DNA of 64,000 nt from assembly GCF_964059005.1 (NCBI RefSeq), contig NZ_OZ060389.1:186001-250000 (forward strand), read 5' to 3'. The translations under genes and the position numbers were made by a program. Positions 1-9,323 of the stretch are shown here, piece by piece. The notes beneath the pieces are model-generated. The model ran no database searches, was not told where the DNA came from, and worked only from the letters and a program-made list of their open reading frames with translations. How positions within the stretch are numbered: position 1 is the stretch's first letter; each line of letters begins with the position of its first letter. The DNA comes from Buchnera aphidicola (Thelaxes suberi). GTDB lineage: Bacteria; Pseudomonadota; Gammaproteobacteria; Enterobacterales; Enterobacteriaceae.

Positions 1-1
1 T

Positions 2-376
2 TTATGTAGGTCAATAGATATTCATCATGAAGTTGATTTTATGACAACATCTAGTTATGGAAGAGGAATGCTTCCAAGTGGAGATGTAAAGATACTTAAG
101 GATTTAGAAGAAGACATTTTGAATAAACATGTTCTTATTATTGAAGATATTATTGATTCTGGTCAAACTTTAAGTAAAGTATTAGAAATATTACAAATTA
201 GAAATCCTCAATCATTATCGGTATGTACTTTATTAGATAAACCAGAACGTAGGGAAGTTCATATTAAAGTAGATTATGTTGGTTTTTCTATTCCTGATTG
301 TTTTGTTGTAGGGTATGGTATTGATTATATTCAATCTTATCGTTATTTACCGTATATAGGAAAAGTTATAATTTAA
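2..376 (+). CDS. hpt: Hypoxanthine phosphoribosyltransferase (5' end outside window)
   Basis: Purine salvage enzyme that joins hypoxanthine or guanine to PRPP to make IMP or GMP in the cytoplasm. The reading frame is open from base 2 ([14 protein letters not shown]) and aligns with the middle and C-terminal two thirds of E. coli Hpt, so the gene enters from the left edge and the ATG at 41 is internal. The PRPP-binding loop is seen as [16 protein letters not shown], and the end [19 protein letters not shown] matches the family C terminus. A strong hairpin follows the stop codon directly. The partial frame looks intact. Its neighbour dksA converges on it. Confidence 0.95.
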   Translation, partial: LCRSIDIHHEVDFMTTSSYGRGMLPSGDVKILKDLEEDILNKHVLIIEDIIDSGQTLSKVLEILQIRNPQSLSVCTLLDKPERREVHIKVDYVGFSIPDCFVVGYGIDYIQSYRYLPYIGKVII

Positions 377-411
377 AATAGTTTTTTAAAAAATTCTTAA
401 AAAACTATTTT
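375..411 (+). terminator. Rho-independent terminator of hpt
   Basis: A perfect 15-bp inverted repeat (375-389 with 397-411) with a 7-nt loop overlaps the hpt stop codon. The descending arm ends in a T run that continues to 415. It lies between the convergent genes hpt and dksA and probably ends hpt transcription. Confidence 0.75.
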
Positions 412-488
412 TTTTAATAATTATTGTAATTTTACTTCTATATTTTATAAATATATACTATCCGATATCTGGTATAAATATAAATCTA

Positions 489-938
489 TTATCTTAATAT
501 TTGTTTTGCTCGAATTTCTTCTAATGTTTTACAGTCTATACAAAGATTGGCTGTTGGTCTAGCTTCTAATCTTTTTATTCCGATTTCAATTCCACAGGAT
601 GTACAATATCCAAATTCTTTTGCATCTATTTTCTTTAATGTATGTTCTATTTTTTTGATAATTTTTCTTTCTCTTTCTTTATTTCGTAATTTTAAACTAA
701 ATTCTTCTTCTTGCACAGCTCGGTCAATAGGATCAGGAAAATTAGTAGATTCATCTTCAGGATAAGAGTTTTTTCTATCTAGTTCAAATACAAGTTGATT
801 TTTCCATGCTATTAATATTTTTTTAAAATGTTCTAATTGAAAATCATTCATATAAGTTTCTTCTTTTTTTTCTCTATAAGGATATACTCCAGCAACTGCA
901 AGAATGCTTAAAGAAGAAATTTTTTTTTTATTTTTCAT
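489..938 (-). CDS. dksA: RNA polymerase-binding transcription factor DksA
   Basis: DksA binds the secondary channel of RNA polymerase and, with ppGpp, adjusts initiation at rRNA and amino-acid promoters. The 149-residue protein is full length for the family. The coiled-coil tip FPDPIDRA keeps both acidic residues needed for activity. A C-terminal four-cysteine zinc finger is visible (CTSCG, then CIDC about 20 residues later). It is transcribed toward hpt. Keeping an intact DksA is notable in a genome that has lost most transcriptional control, since it could still tune the single rrs operon seen here. That last point is inference. Confidence 0.97.
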   Translation of the reverse strand: MKNKKKISSLSILAVAGVYPYREKKEETYMNDFQLEHFKKILIAWKNQLVFELDRKNSYPEDESTNFPDPIDRAVQEEEFSLKLRNKERERKIIKKIEHTLKKIDAKEFGYCTSCGIEIGIKRLEARPTANLCIDCKTLEEIRAKQILR

Positions 939-1269
939 TTTAATTTATCCTTTTGTATTATAAATTAGGTCTTTAATAAAAATGATTAAATGTTTTAAGA
1001 TTGTGTATACAGTAAAACTTGTATTAATTAATTATTAAAAATAATATTAATATTATTTTTTTGATAAAAAAATATTTTTTTATATTTTATTTTAAATAAT
1101 GGGTAATTAGGATTAATTAACAAATTAATTTTTTTTAATTTTTTGTTTTTAATTTTAACATGAATTTAAATAATATATTTTTAAAAATATTTTGTAATAA
1201 GAGTGTTGTGATATAAATATATAAACATTCTATATAATTCATTTGATTTCAGCATAAATTTTATAAAAT
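939..1269. other. Intergenic region between divergent dksA and truA
   Basis: This 331-bp AT-rich spacer separates two divergent genes and must carry both promoters, but no -35/-10 pair stands out from the background. A perfect 24-bp AT palindrome lies at 1037-1060. It has no G or C, so it may be chance in this base composition. No coding potential or RNA gene was recognised. Confidence 0.5.
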
Positions 1270-2052
1270 ATGATAAAAATCGCATTAGGTATTGAATACG
1301 ATGGTTCGAACTATTGTGGTTGGCAAACTCAAAACCATACAGCTACCATTCAATTAGCATTAGAATTAGCATTGTCAAAAATAGCCAATCATCCAATTAA
1401 GGTTGTATGTGCTGGTCGTACAGATGCTGGAGTTCATAGCGTTGGTCAGATTATACATTTTATTACTAATTCAAAAAGAAATATCAAATCTTGGATATTA
1501 GGTGCAAACTATTACCTTCCTAAAAATATTTCTGTTTTTGGAGGGTGTTTTGTTGTTAATACTTTTCATGCAAGATACAGTGTTATTACGAGAAGTTATC
1601 AATATATTATAAATAATTCTATTTTTCGCAGCGCTTTAAAAAATAATAGATCATATCATTTTTACCATCATAGATTAGATATTAACAAAATGAATCAAGC
1701 TGCTGTATTTCTCATTGGAAAACATGATTTTAGCGCTTTTCGAGCTAAATATTGTCAGTCTAATAATCCTATTAAAATAATTAAATCAATTAGTATAATT
1801 CGTAAAAGAAATTTAGTAGTGCTTTCAATTGAAAGTAATTCTTTTTTATATCGCATGGTAAGAAATATTACAGGTTCATTAATTGAAATTGGGTCGAATA
1901 AAAAAAGTATAGAATGGATAAAATCAGTATTAGAAAAAAAAAATAGAACGATTGCTGGTCCAACTGTTCCTGCTTCTGGTTTATATTTATCTTATGTTCG
2001 TTATCCTAAAATTTTTAATATCACAATAAAAAATAATATTTTATTTATTTAA
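1270..2052 (+). CDS. truA: tRNA pseudouridine(38-40) synthase TruA
   Basis: TruA converts uridines 38, 39 and 40 of the tRNA anticodon stem to pseudouridine. The 260-residue protein starts with the family N terminus (IALGIEYDGSNYCGWQTQ) and carries the catalytic motif AGRTDAGVHSVGQ with its nucleophilic aspartate. The later motif FLYRMVRNITGSLIEIG is also present. Length is close to the E. coli enzyme (270), so it looks intact. It sits alone between dksA and secA. In some relatives a penicillin-binding protein gene lies in the spacer after it; here only about 275 bp of AT-rich DNA remains. Confidence 0.96.
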   Translation: MIKIALGIEYDGSNYCGWQTQNHTATIQLALELALSKIANHPIKVVCAGRTDAGVHSVGQIIHFITNSKRNIKSWILGANYYLPKNISVFGGCFVVNTFHARYSVITRSYQYIINNSIFRSALKNNRSYHFYHHRLDINKMNQAAVFLIGKHDFSAFRAKYCQSNNPIKIIKSISIIRKRNLVVLSIESNSFLYRMVRNITGSLIEIGSNKKSIEWIKSVLEKKNRTIAGPTVPASGLYLSYVRYPKIFNITIKNNILFI

Positions 2053-2327
2053 AATATTTATTTTATAAATGCAGTTGAAAATATGTAAAATATTTTAAAA
2101 TTATTTAAATTTATATTAAATTATAAATATTTTTATCAAACAATTTATTTTATAAAAATATTTTTCAATGCAATATAATACTTGTTTATTAATATAAAAA
2201 CATAAAAAAATATTTTTGTAAGTATATACAAATTTTTATTTGTATGAATAATTTAATATGTTTAATAACAAAAATATTTTAATTGTATTTACTATAGTTT
2301 AAAAATTATTAATTTGAGAACATTAAT

Positions 2328-4835
2328 ATGTTAATGGAATGGTTAAATAAGTGGTTTGGTAATCATAATAATTATGTTTTGAATAAAGCAAAAAATATAG
2401 TTAATGATATCAATATGCTTGAACCAAAAATGATTAAATTAAAAGATCAGGATTTTAAAAAAAAAACATACGAGTTTAAGCAATTTATTAAAAAAAATCA
2501 GGATTTAGATAGTATCTTACCCGAAGCTTATGCATTAGTAAGAGAAGCAAGTAAAAGAGTATTTGGAATGCGACATTTTGATGTTCAATTATTGGGGGGT
2601 ATAATTTTAAATCAAAATTCAATTGCAGAAATGAGAACTGGAGAAGGAAAAACTCTTACTTCTACTCTTCCTGCTTATTTAAATGCACTTAATAATAGTG
2701 GTGTTCATATAGTTACAATGAATGATTATTTAGCAAAAAGAGATGCTAAAATTAATGAACCATTGTTTAATTTTTTAGGTTTACAAATAGGATTAAATGC
2801 TTCAGGAATGTCTTTAAATGAAAAAAGAAAAGCTTATTCATGCGACATTACATATGGTACTAATAATGAATATAGTTTTGATTATTTAAAAGATAATATG
2901 GTTTTATCACGTAATGATTGTGTGCAACGATCTTTGCATTATGCGTTAATTGATGAAGTAGATTCAATTTTAATTGATGAATCACGGACTCCTTTAGTAA
3001 TTTCAGGTCCTATAGAGGGTTACTCTAAAATATATTTAGAAATTAATAGAATTGTACTAGTTTTAATAAAATTAGCTCAAAAAAATAAAAAACGTGTTAG
3101 TTGTAATCAATATTTTTCTATTGATGAAAAGCAAAAACAAATTCATTTAACAGAATTAGGTTTAACAAAAGTTGAAGAATTATTAGTAGAATTTAATATT
3201 TTAAATATTAATGAATCTTTATATTATTCTGACAATATTATTTTATTAAATTATGTTATCTCTTCTTTAAGAGCTCATATATTATTTTTTAAAAATGTAG
3301 ATTATTTTATAAATAAAAAAAAAGAGATCATTATTATTGATGAACATACAGGTCGACTTATGGAAGGAAGAAGATGGTCTGAGGGTTTACATCAGTCTAT
3401 AGAAGCCAAGGAAAATGTAAAAATAAATAATGAAAATCGTACATTAGCTTCAATTACTTTTCAAAGTTATTTTAGGTTATATGATAAATTATCAGGTATG
3501 ACAGGAACTGCTGAAACTGAATCATTTGAATTTAGTACAATATATAATTTAAATACTATTGTTATTCCTACAAATAAAAATATGATTAGAACAGATTATT
3601 CAGATTTAGTTTTTTTAACTAAAGAAGAAAAAATTAACGCTATTATTCTAGATATAAAACAACGTATCAGTAAAAAGCAACCGGTTTTAGTAGGAACTAT
3701 TTCAATTGAACAATCAGAAATAATTTCATCAATACTTGATAATATGAATATTAAACATAATGTATTAAATGCTAAATATCATGATAAGGAAGCAAAAATT
3801 ATTTCTGAAGCTGGTTGTCCTGGAGTTGTTACTATTGCAACTAATATGGCTGGGAGAGGTACTGATATCGTTTTAGGGGGAAGCTTTTTTGAAAAAAAAC
3901 AATGTTTAGATGATATTGATGCAAAAAATAAGAAATTTTTTTATGAACAAAAAAAATGGAAAAGAGATCATAATTTTGTAGTTTCTGTTGGAGGTTTACA
4001 TATAATTGGTACAGAAAGACATGAATCAAGAAGAATAGATAATCAGCTAAGAGGGCGATCAGGAAGACAAGGAGATCCTGGATCTTCTCGTTTTTATTTA
4101 TCTATGGAAGATTTATTAATACGTATTTTTATTCCAGATGGGGTTAAAAATTTAATACAAAATTTAGGAATTAAAAAGAATGAATTTATTCAACATCAAT
4201 GGTTAAATAAAGCAATAGAAAATGCTCAAAATGTAGTAGAAAGTCGTAATTTTGAAATTAGAAAACAATTATTGGAGTATGATGATGTTGATAATGATCA
4301 AAGATCTACAATTTATGAACAAAGGAATTATCTATTATGCAAAAAAGAAATTAGTAATACTATTTTAATTATAGCAAAAGATGTTTTTAGTTCAGTTATT
4401 CATGAAAACTGCAGAAAAGATAATCATAAAAATGATGTTATTAAAAAAATAGAAAAATTGTTACTAGATAAATTTTACATGAATATTAAACTAGATAATT
4501 TTAATAAAGAATTAAGTTCTAGTAATAAGAAATATTTCTTACACAAAATTTATGCATATTTTATGTATTTTTACACTATAAAAAGAAAAGAAATTGGAAT
4601 AAAAAAATTTCAAATATTAGAAAAAAATATTATGATAACAACGTTAGATAATTTATGGATAGAACACCTTTCTTCGATTGAGTTTATTAAACAAAGTATT
4701 CATTTATGTAGTTATGCACAAAAAGATCCAAAACAGGAATACAAAAAAGAAACATTTAAAATGTTTATTTCCATGTTGCAAGGAATTAAAAAAGAAGTAA
4801 TAACTGCATTATGTTTATTAATTTTTTCTAAATAA
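2328..4835 (+). CDS. secA: Preprotein translocase ATPase SecA (lacking the zinc-binding tail)
   Basis: SecA is the ATPase that drives unfolded preproteins through SecYEG. Visible landmarks are the Walker A motif MRTGEGKT, the DEAD-type LIDEVDSILIDES, TMNDYLAKRD, GMTGTAETE, and NMAGRGTDI with GRSGRQGDPGSS in the second motor domain. At 835 residues it is about 65 shorter than E. coli SecA. It ends just after the helical scaffold (KKEVITALCLLIFSK), so the flexible linker and the CxCxSGxxxxxCH zinc motif that binds SecB and lipids are absent. The motor core is complete. No secM precedes it. A short hairpin (4835-4842 with 4846-4853) overlaps the stop codon and may be a weak terminator. Confidence 0.97.
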   Translation: MLMEWLNKWFGNHNNYVLNKAKNIVNDINMLEPKMIKLKDQDFKKKTYEFKQFIKKNQDLDSILPEAYALVREASKRVFGMRHFDVQLLGGIILNQNSIAEMRTGEGKTLTSTLPAYLNALNNSGVHIVTMNDYLAKRDAKINEPLFNFLGLQIGLNASGMSLNEKRKAYSCDITYGTNNEYSFDYLKDNMVLSRNDCVQRSLHYALIDEVDSILIDESRTPLVISGPIEGYSKIYLEINRIVLVLIKLAQKNKKRVSCNQYFSIDEKQKQIHLTELGLTKVEELLVEFNILNINESLYYSDNIILLNYVISSLRAHILFFKNVDYFINKKKEIIIIDEHTGRLMEGRRWSEGLHQSIEAKENVKINNENRTLASITFQSYFRLYDKLSGMTGTAETESFEFSTIYNLNTIVIPTNKNMIRTDYSDLVFLTKEEKINAIILDIKQRISKKQPVLVGTISIEQSEIISSILDNMNIKHNVLNAKYHDKEAKIISEAGCPGVVTIATNMAGRGTDIVLGGSFFEKKQCLDDIDAKNKKFFYEQKKWKRDHNFVVSVGGLHIIGTERHESRRIDNQLRGRSGRQGDPGSSRFYLSMEDLLIRIFIPDGVKNLIQNLGIKKNEFIQHQWLNKAIENAQNVVESRNFEIRKQLLEYDDVDNDQRSTIYEQRNYLLCKKEISNTILIIAKDVFSSVIHENCRKDNHKNDVIKKIEKLLLDKFYMNIKLDNFNKELSSSNKKYFLHKIYAYFMYFYTIKRKEIGIKKFQILEKNIMITTLDNLWIEHLSSIEFIKQSIHLCSYAQKDPKQEYKKETFKMFISMLQGIKKEVITALCLLIFSK

Positions 4836-5256
4836 CTAAAATAAAATTTTAGTATATCATAAAAAAATATTATTTATATATGAAACATATATTAAATAGT
4901 TTATATAAAGCTATAAAGATTAATTTTTTTATTTTTTTATAAAAAGTTTAAATTTTTTGTTAAATAAATAAAATGTTTTAATAATAAAAATATTTTAAAA
5001 AATATATATAAATACATATAAATATATAGATCTTTGATTGTTAATATAAAAAATTTTTAAGGTGTTTTTAAATATATTTAAAATGTATATAAAATACATT
5101 AAAGCAATATTTTTTTTTAAAATTATGTGTAAGTTATATAAAATATACATAATTATATAAAAATAAATATTATAAAATTAATATAAAAATTTTACAATTA
5201 AATAAAAAATATCAGTTTTATACTTAACAAAAAGTATTTTTATTTAAGGAATTATT
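4836..5256. other. Gene-free spacer between secA and aceE
   Basis: This 421-bp stretch is almost pure A/T with many short TATA- and ATAAA-type repeats. In E. coli mutT, coaE, guaC and others lie between secA and aceE. None is recognisable here, so this is probably an erosion scar that also carries the aceE promoter. An AAGGA ribosome-binding site lies at the right end, before the aceE ATG. Confidence 0.55.
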
Positions 5257-7926
5257 ATGAAAAATCAGCAAAAAAATTATGATATTGACGAGATTGAAAC
5301 TCGTGAATGGATTGATTCTATTCAGTCAGTAATTAACAATGAGGGGGTGGAAAGAGCAAAATTTTTAATTAATAAAGTTATTATACATTCTAAATCGTTA
5401 GGTATACATTTAGATAGTAACAAAGAGTTAAATGATTATGTAAATACCATTTCTCAATATGAGGATGTATCTTATCCTGGCAATATTAAAATAGAAAAAA
5501 AAATATGTTCAGCAACTCGGTGGAATGCTTTAATACTCGTTTTACGAGCAACTAACAAAGATTTAGATTTAGGAGGTCATTTATCGTCATTTCAATCCGC
5601 TGCTATTATATATGAAGTATGTTTTAATCATTTTTTTAAAGGTGATAACCATAAATATGGAGGAGATTTAATATATTTTCAAGGCCATATTTCGCCTGGT
5701 ATTTATGCAAGAGCTTTTTTAGAAGATAGATTAACTGAAATACAAATGAATAATTTTAGACAAGAAATTGATGGAAATGGTTTATCTTCTTATCCTCATC
5801 CAAAGTTAATGCCTTCTTTTTGGCAGTTTCCAACAGTTTCTATGGGTTTGAGTTCTATTTGCGCAATATATCAAGCTAAGTTTTTAAAATATTTAAATCA
5901 TCGAGGTTTAAAAAATACTGATAAACAGCATGTTTATGCTTTTTTAGGAGACGGAGAAATGGAAGAGCCAGAATCCAAAGGAGCTATTCTTGTTGCTGCA
6001 AAATATAATTTGAATAATTTAATATTTATTATCAATTGTAATTTACAGGGTTTAGATGGTCCAGTTAGCGGTAATAGTAAAATTATTAATGAATTATTTA
6101 ATATTTTTTATGGAGCAGGATGGAATGTAATAAAAGTAATATGGAGTAGTGGTTGGGATGCTTTATTAAAAAAAGATAAAAGTGGAAAATTAATACAATT
6201 AATGAATGAAACATTAGATGGCGATTATCAAAATTTTTCATCTAGAGATTTAGATTATTTTAAAAAAAATTTTTTTGGAAAATATATTGAGACAAAAAAT
6301 TTAATTAAAAATTTAACAGATGATGAATTAATTAATTTGAAAAAAGGGGGGCATGATTTTCAAAAAATGTTTTCGGCGTTACATCAAGCTGTTAATTCTA
6401 CGATGTGTCCTACTGTTATTTTAGCACATACAACAAAAGGATATGGGTTAGGTCAATCTGCAGAAGGAAAAAATATAGCGCATCAAGTAAAAAAAATTAA
6501 TTTAGCAGATTTAAAAGAAATTAAAAATCGTCTGGAAATTCCAATAGAAGATGATGATTTAATAGATTTACCTTATTTTAAATTTAAGAAAAATACAGAA
6601 GAATATGCATATATGCATCATAATAGAAAAGAGTTAGGAGGTTATGTTCCTCAACGTAGAATAAATTTTACTGATGCGTTAGTTTTACCACATATTTCTG
6701 AATTTTCATCTTTATTGTTAGATCAAAAAAGAGGTGTTTCTACTACTATTGGTTTTGTCAGAATACTTAATATTTTTTTGAGAAATAATGATTTAAAAAA
6801 TAGAATAGTACCTATTATAGCTGATGAAGCGCGTACATTTGGAATGGAAGGATTATTCAGAAAAATAGGAATTTATAATCCTCATGGTCAAAAGTATATA
6901 TCTCAAGATAGTAATGAAATTATCTCTTACAAAGAAGATAAAAGAGGTCAAATTTTACAAGAAGGGATTAGTGAATTAGGAGCAGCAGCTTCTTGGTTAG
7001 CAGCTGCTACTTCATATAGCAGCAATAATTTTCCTATGATTCCATTTTATATTTATTATTCTATGTTTGGATTTCAAAGAGTAGGTGATTTATTTTGGGC
7101 TGCTGGAGATCAACAAGCTCGAGGTTTCTTAATAGGAGCAACTTCAGGAAGAACAACTTTAAATGGAGAAGGGTTACAACACGAAGATGGGCACAGTCAT
7201 ATTCACTCGCTTACAATTCCAAATTGTATATCTTATAATCCTGCTTACATATATGAATTGGTAATAATTATTTTAAATGGATTAAAAAGAATGTATGGTA
7301 GTAAACAAGAAAATATTTATTTTTATATAACTACGATGAATGAAAATTATACTATGCCTAAAATGAAAAAAGGAATAGAAAATGGTATTATAAAAGGAAT
7401 ATATAAGTTAAAAACTCATTATGGAAAATTTAATTATCGTGTTCAATTGTTGGGTTCTGGATCTATATTACAAAATGTATGTGAAGCTGGATTGATTTTA
7501 AATCACAATTATGGTATTGGATCGGATGTATATAGTGTTACTTCTTTTACTGAATTAGCTCGAGATGGTCAAGATTGTGATAGATGGAATTTCTTGCATC
7601 CGAAACATAAACCTAAAATTCCTTTTATAACTCAAAATTTAAATAATTTTCCTACTGTTGCAGTATCGGATTTTATAAAATTATATGCTGATCAAGTACG
7701 TAAATATATTCCTAATCACTGGTACTATGTTTTAGGGACAGATGGATTTGGTAAATCAGATAGTAGAAAAAATTTACGTAATTATTTTGAAATAAGTGCA
7801 AAGTATATCGTTTTTGCTGCATTGCAAGAATTATATAAGTGCAAATTAATAGATATATCTTTAGTTTATGATGCGATTTATAAATTTAATATTAATCCAG
7901 AAAAAATTAATCCACGTTTATGTTAA
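5257..7926 (+). CDS. aceE: Pyruvate dehydrogenase E1 component
   Basis: AceE is the thiamine-diphosphate enzyme that decarboxylates pyruvate and passes the acetyl group to the lipoyl arm of AceF. The 889 residues match the homodimeric E1p of enterobacteria (887). The ThDP motif is visible as LGDGEMEEPESKGA, followed about 30 residues later by the second half of the fold. The N terminus (IETREWIDSIQSV) and the motif EGLQHEDGHSH also match. The AAGGA Shine-Dalgarno supports the chosen ATG. It is the first gene of aceE-aceF-lpdA, with aceF 12 nt downstream. No pdhR regulator gene is seen nearby. Confidence 0.97.
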   Translation: MKNQQKNYDIDEIETREWIDSIQSVINNEGVERAKFLINKVIIHSKSLGIHLDSNKELNDYVNTISQYEDVSYPGNIKIEKKICSATRWNALILVLRATNKDLDLGGHLSSFQSAAIIYEVCFNHFFKGDNHKYGGDLIYFQGHISPGIYARAFLEDRLTEIQMNNFRQEIDGNGLSSYPHPKLMPSFWQFPTVSMGLSSICAIYQAKFLKYLNHRGLKNTDKQHVYAFLGDGEMEEPESKGAILVAAKYNLNNLIFIINCNLQGLDGPVSGNSKIINELFNIFYGAGWNVIKVIWSSGWDALLKKDKSGKLIQLMNETLDGDYQNFSSRDLDYFKKNFFGKYIETKNLIKNLTDDELINLKKGGHDFQKMFSALHQAVNSTMCPTVILAHTTKGYGLGQSAEGKNIAHQVKKINLADLKEIKNRLEIPIEDDDLIDLPYFKFKKNTEEYAYMHHNRKELGGYVPQRRINFTDALVLPHISEFSSLLLDQKRGVSTTIGFVRILNIFLRNNDLKNRIVPIIADEARTFGMEGLFRKIGIYNPHGQKYISQDSNEIISYKEDKRGQILQEGISELGAAASWLAAATSYSSNNFPMIPFYIYYSMFGFQRVGDLFWAAGDQQARGFLIGATSGRTTLNGEGLQHEDGHSHIHSLTIPNCISYNPAYIYELVIIILNGLKRMYGSKQENIYFYITTMNENYTMPKMKKGIENGIIKGIYKLKTHYGKFNYRVQLLGSGSILQNVCEAGLILNHNYGIGSDVYSVTSFTELARDGQDCDRWNFLHPKHKPKIPFITQNLNNFPTVAVSDFIKLYADQVRKYIPNHWYYVLGTDGFGKSDSRKNLRNYFEISAKYIVFAALQELYKCKLIDISLVYDAIYKFNINPEKINPRLC

Positions 7927-7938
7927 AAAAGGTTAAAA

Positions 7939-9210
7939 ATGGACGTTATAATTACAGTTCCTAACATTGGTTTAGAAGAAGCTGAAGTTATTGAAATATT
8001 AGTTGAATTAAATTCTTTAATAACAATAAATCAAAGTTTGATTACAGTAGAAGGTCAAAAAGCGTCTATAGAAATTCCTTCACCTATTGCAGGAATTTTA
8101 AAAAAAATATTTGTTTCTGTTGGGGATAAAGTTATTCCTGGTTCCAATTTAGTTAGCATAAAAACAAATAAAGAAAAAAATATTCATGATGTTAATAATG
8201 TTGAAAAACTTAATACTTTAATTGATGAAAAAATTTTAAATACAGAAGCATCTATAAGTAAAAGAAATACAAATCTTTTACCATCTGTTCACGCTTCTCC
8301 TTCTGTAAGGAGAATGGCAAGGGAATATAATATTGATGATTTATCAAAAATAATACCTACTGGACCAAACAATAGAATTATAAAACAAGATGTCGAAAAT
8401 TTTTATAATAATATGATGCTGCAAACATTAAATGCGAAAGAAACAAATAATGCAGTTATAAATAAAAATAATATTTTATTAAACCAATCTAAAATTAAAA
8501 ATTATGACCAATATGGTGAAGTAAGTTTTTTAAAAATCTCTAGTATTCAAAAAAAAGTATCAAATAATTTACTTACAAGCCATAAACTTATACCACATGT
8601 AACTCATTTTGATTTTGTAGATGTAACGGAATTAGAGAGTTTTAGAAAAAAAATAAATATAGATTTAAAAAAGAATGATAAACATATCACTTTATTATCA
8701 TTTATTGTCAAATCAATTAGTCAAACATTACAATTTTTTCCTAAATTTAATGCTTCATTATCAAAAGACAATGATAAAATTATTTTAAAAAAATATATCT
8801 ATATTGGAATTGCCGTTGATATAAATAATGGATTAATAGTTCCTATATTAAAAAATCCAGATAAACTTAGTATTATAAAAATAGCAGACGAAATTAATAG
8901 ATTATCTATTAATGCCGCTAATTTTATATTAAAACCTGACGATATACAAGGTGGTTCTTTTACAATATCTAATTTAGGAAAAATAGGAGGAGATGGTTTT
9001 ACTCCAATAATTAATTATCCAGAAGTTGCAATATTAGGCATTTCTAGAATGAGAACTCAACCATTATGGAATGGAGATACATTTATTCCGCGTACTGTTA
9101 TTCCTCTATCACTAACGTATGATCATAGAATTATAAATGGTTTAGAAGCAGCAAAATTTATTACATTTTTAAAAAATAACTTGTCATCAATGAATTTTTT
9201 AATTTTTTGA
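7939..9210 (+). CDS. aceF: Pyruvate dehydrogenase E2, dihydrolipoamide acetyltransferase (single lipoyl domain)
   Basis: AceF carries the acetyl group on a swinging lipoyl arm and transfers it to CoA. Domains in order: one lipoyl domain with the modified lysine at about residue 41 (TVEGQKASIEIPSP), a peripheral-subunit-binding domain (SPSVRRMAREYNIDDLSKI), and the catalytic acetyltransferase domain. At 423 residues it has one lipoyl domain where E. coli has three. The catalytic motif, normally HRxxDG, reads HRIING, so His396 is kept but the conserved Asp is Asn400 (codon AAT). The gene sits 12 nt after aceE. Lipoylation would depend on lipB/lipA at 56-57.7 kb. Confidence 0.95.
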   Translation: MDVIITVPNIGLEEAEVIEILVELNSLITINQSLITVEGQKASIEIPSPIAGILKKIFVSVGDKVIPGSNLVSIKTNKEKNIHDVNNVEKLNTLIDEKILNTEASISKRNTNLLPSVHASPSVRRMAREYNIDDLSKIIPTGPNNRIIKQDVENFYNNMMLQTLNAKETNNAVINKNNILLNQSKIKNYDQYGEVSFLKISSIQKKVSNNLLTSHKLIPHVTHFDFVDVTELESFRKKINIDLKKNDKHITLLSFIVKSISQTLQFFPKFNASLSKDNDKIILKKYIYIGIAVDINNGLIVPILKNPDKLSIIKIADEINRLSINAANFILKPDDIQGGSFTISNLGKIGGDGFTPIINYPEVAILGISRMRTQPLWNGDTFIPRTVIPLSLTYDHRIINGLEAAKFITFLKNNLSSMNFLIF

Positions 9211-9323
9211 GGATTGTTTTTTAAATTAAATAATGATAGTGTGTTTCTTATATAAAATTTTTAAATTTATGGAAGTGATAATAAATATTTTGAGAACTAA
9301 ATTATCAAATAGGGTATTTATGT

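Noticed and set aside
1037..1060. Perfect 24-bp A/T palindrome upstream of truA
   Set aside because: It has no G or C, and such palindromes arise easily by chance at this base composition; no function can be supported.
4836..5256. Short repeated ATATAAATACATA-like units between secA and aceE
   Set aside because: Irregular in length and spacing with no GC content; this is low-complexity drift, not an iteron array or CRISPR.
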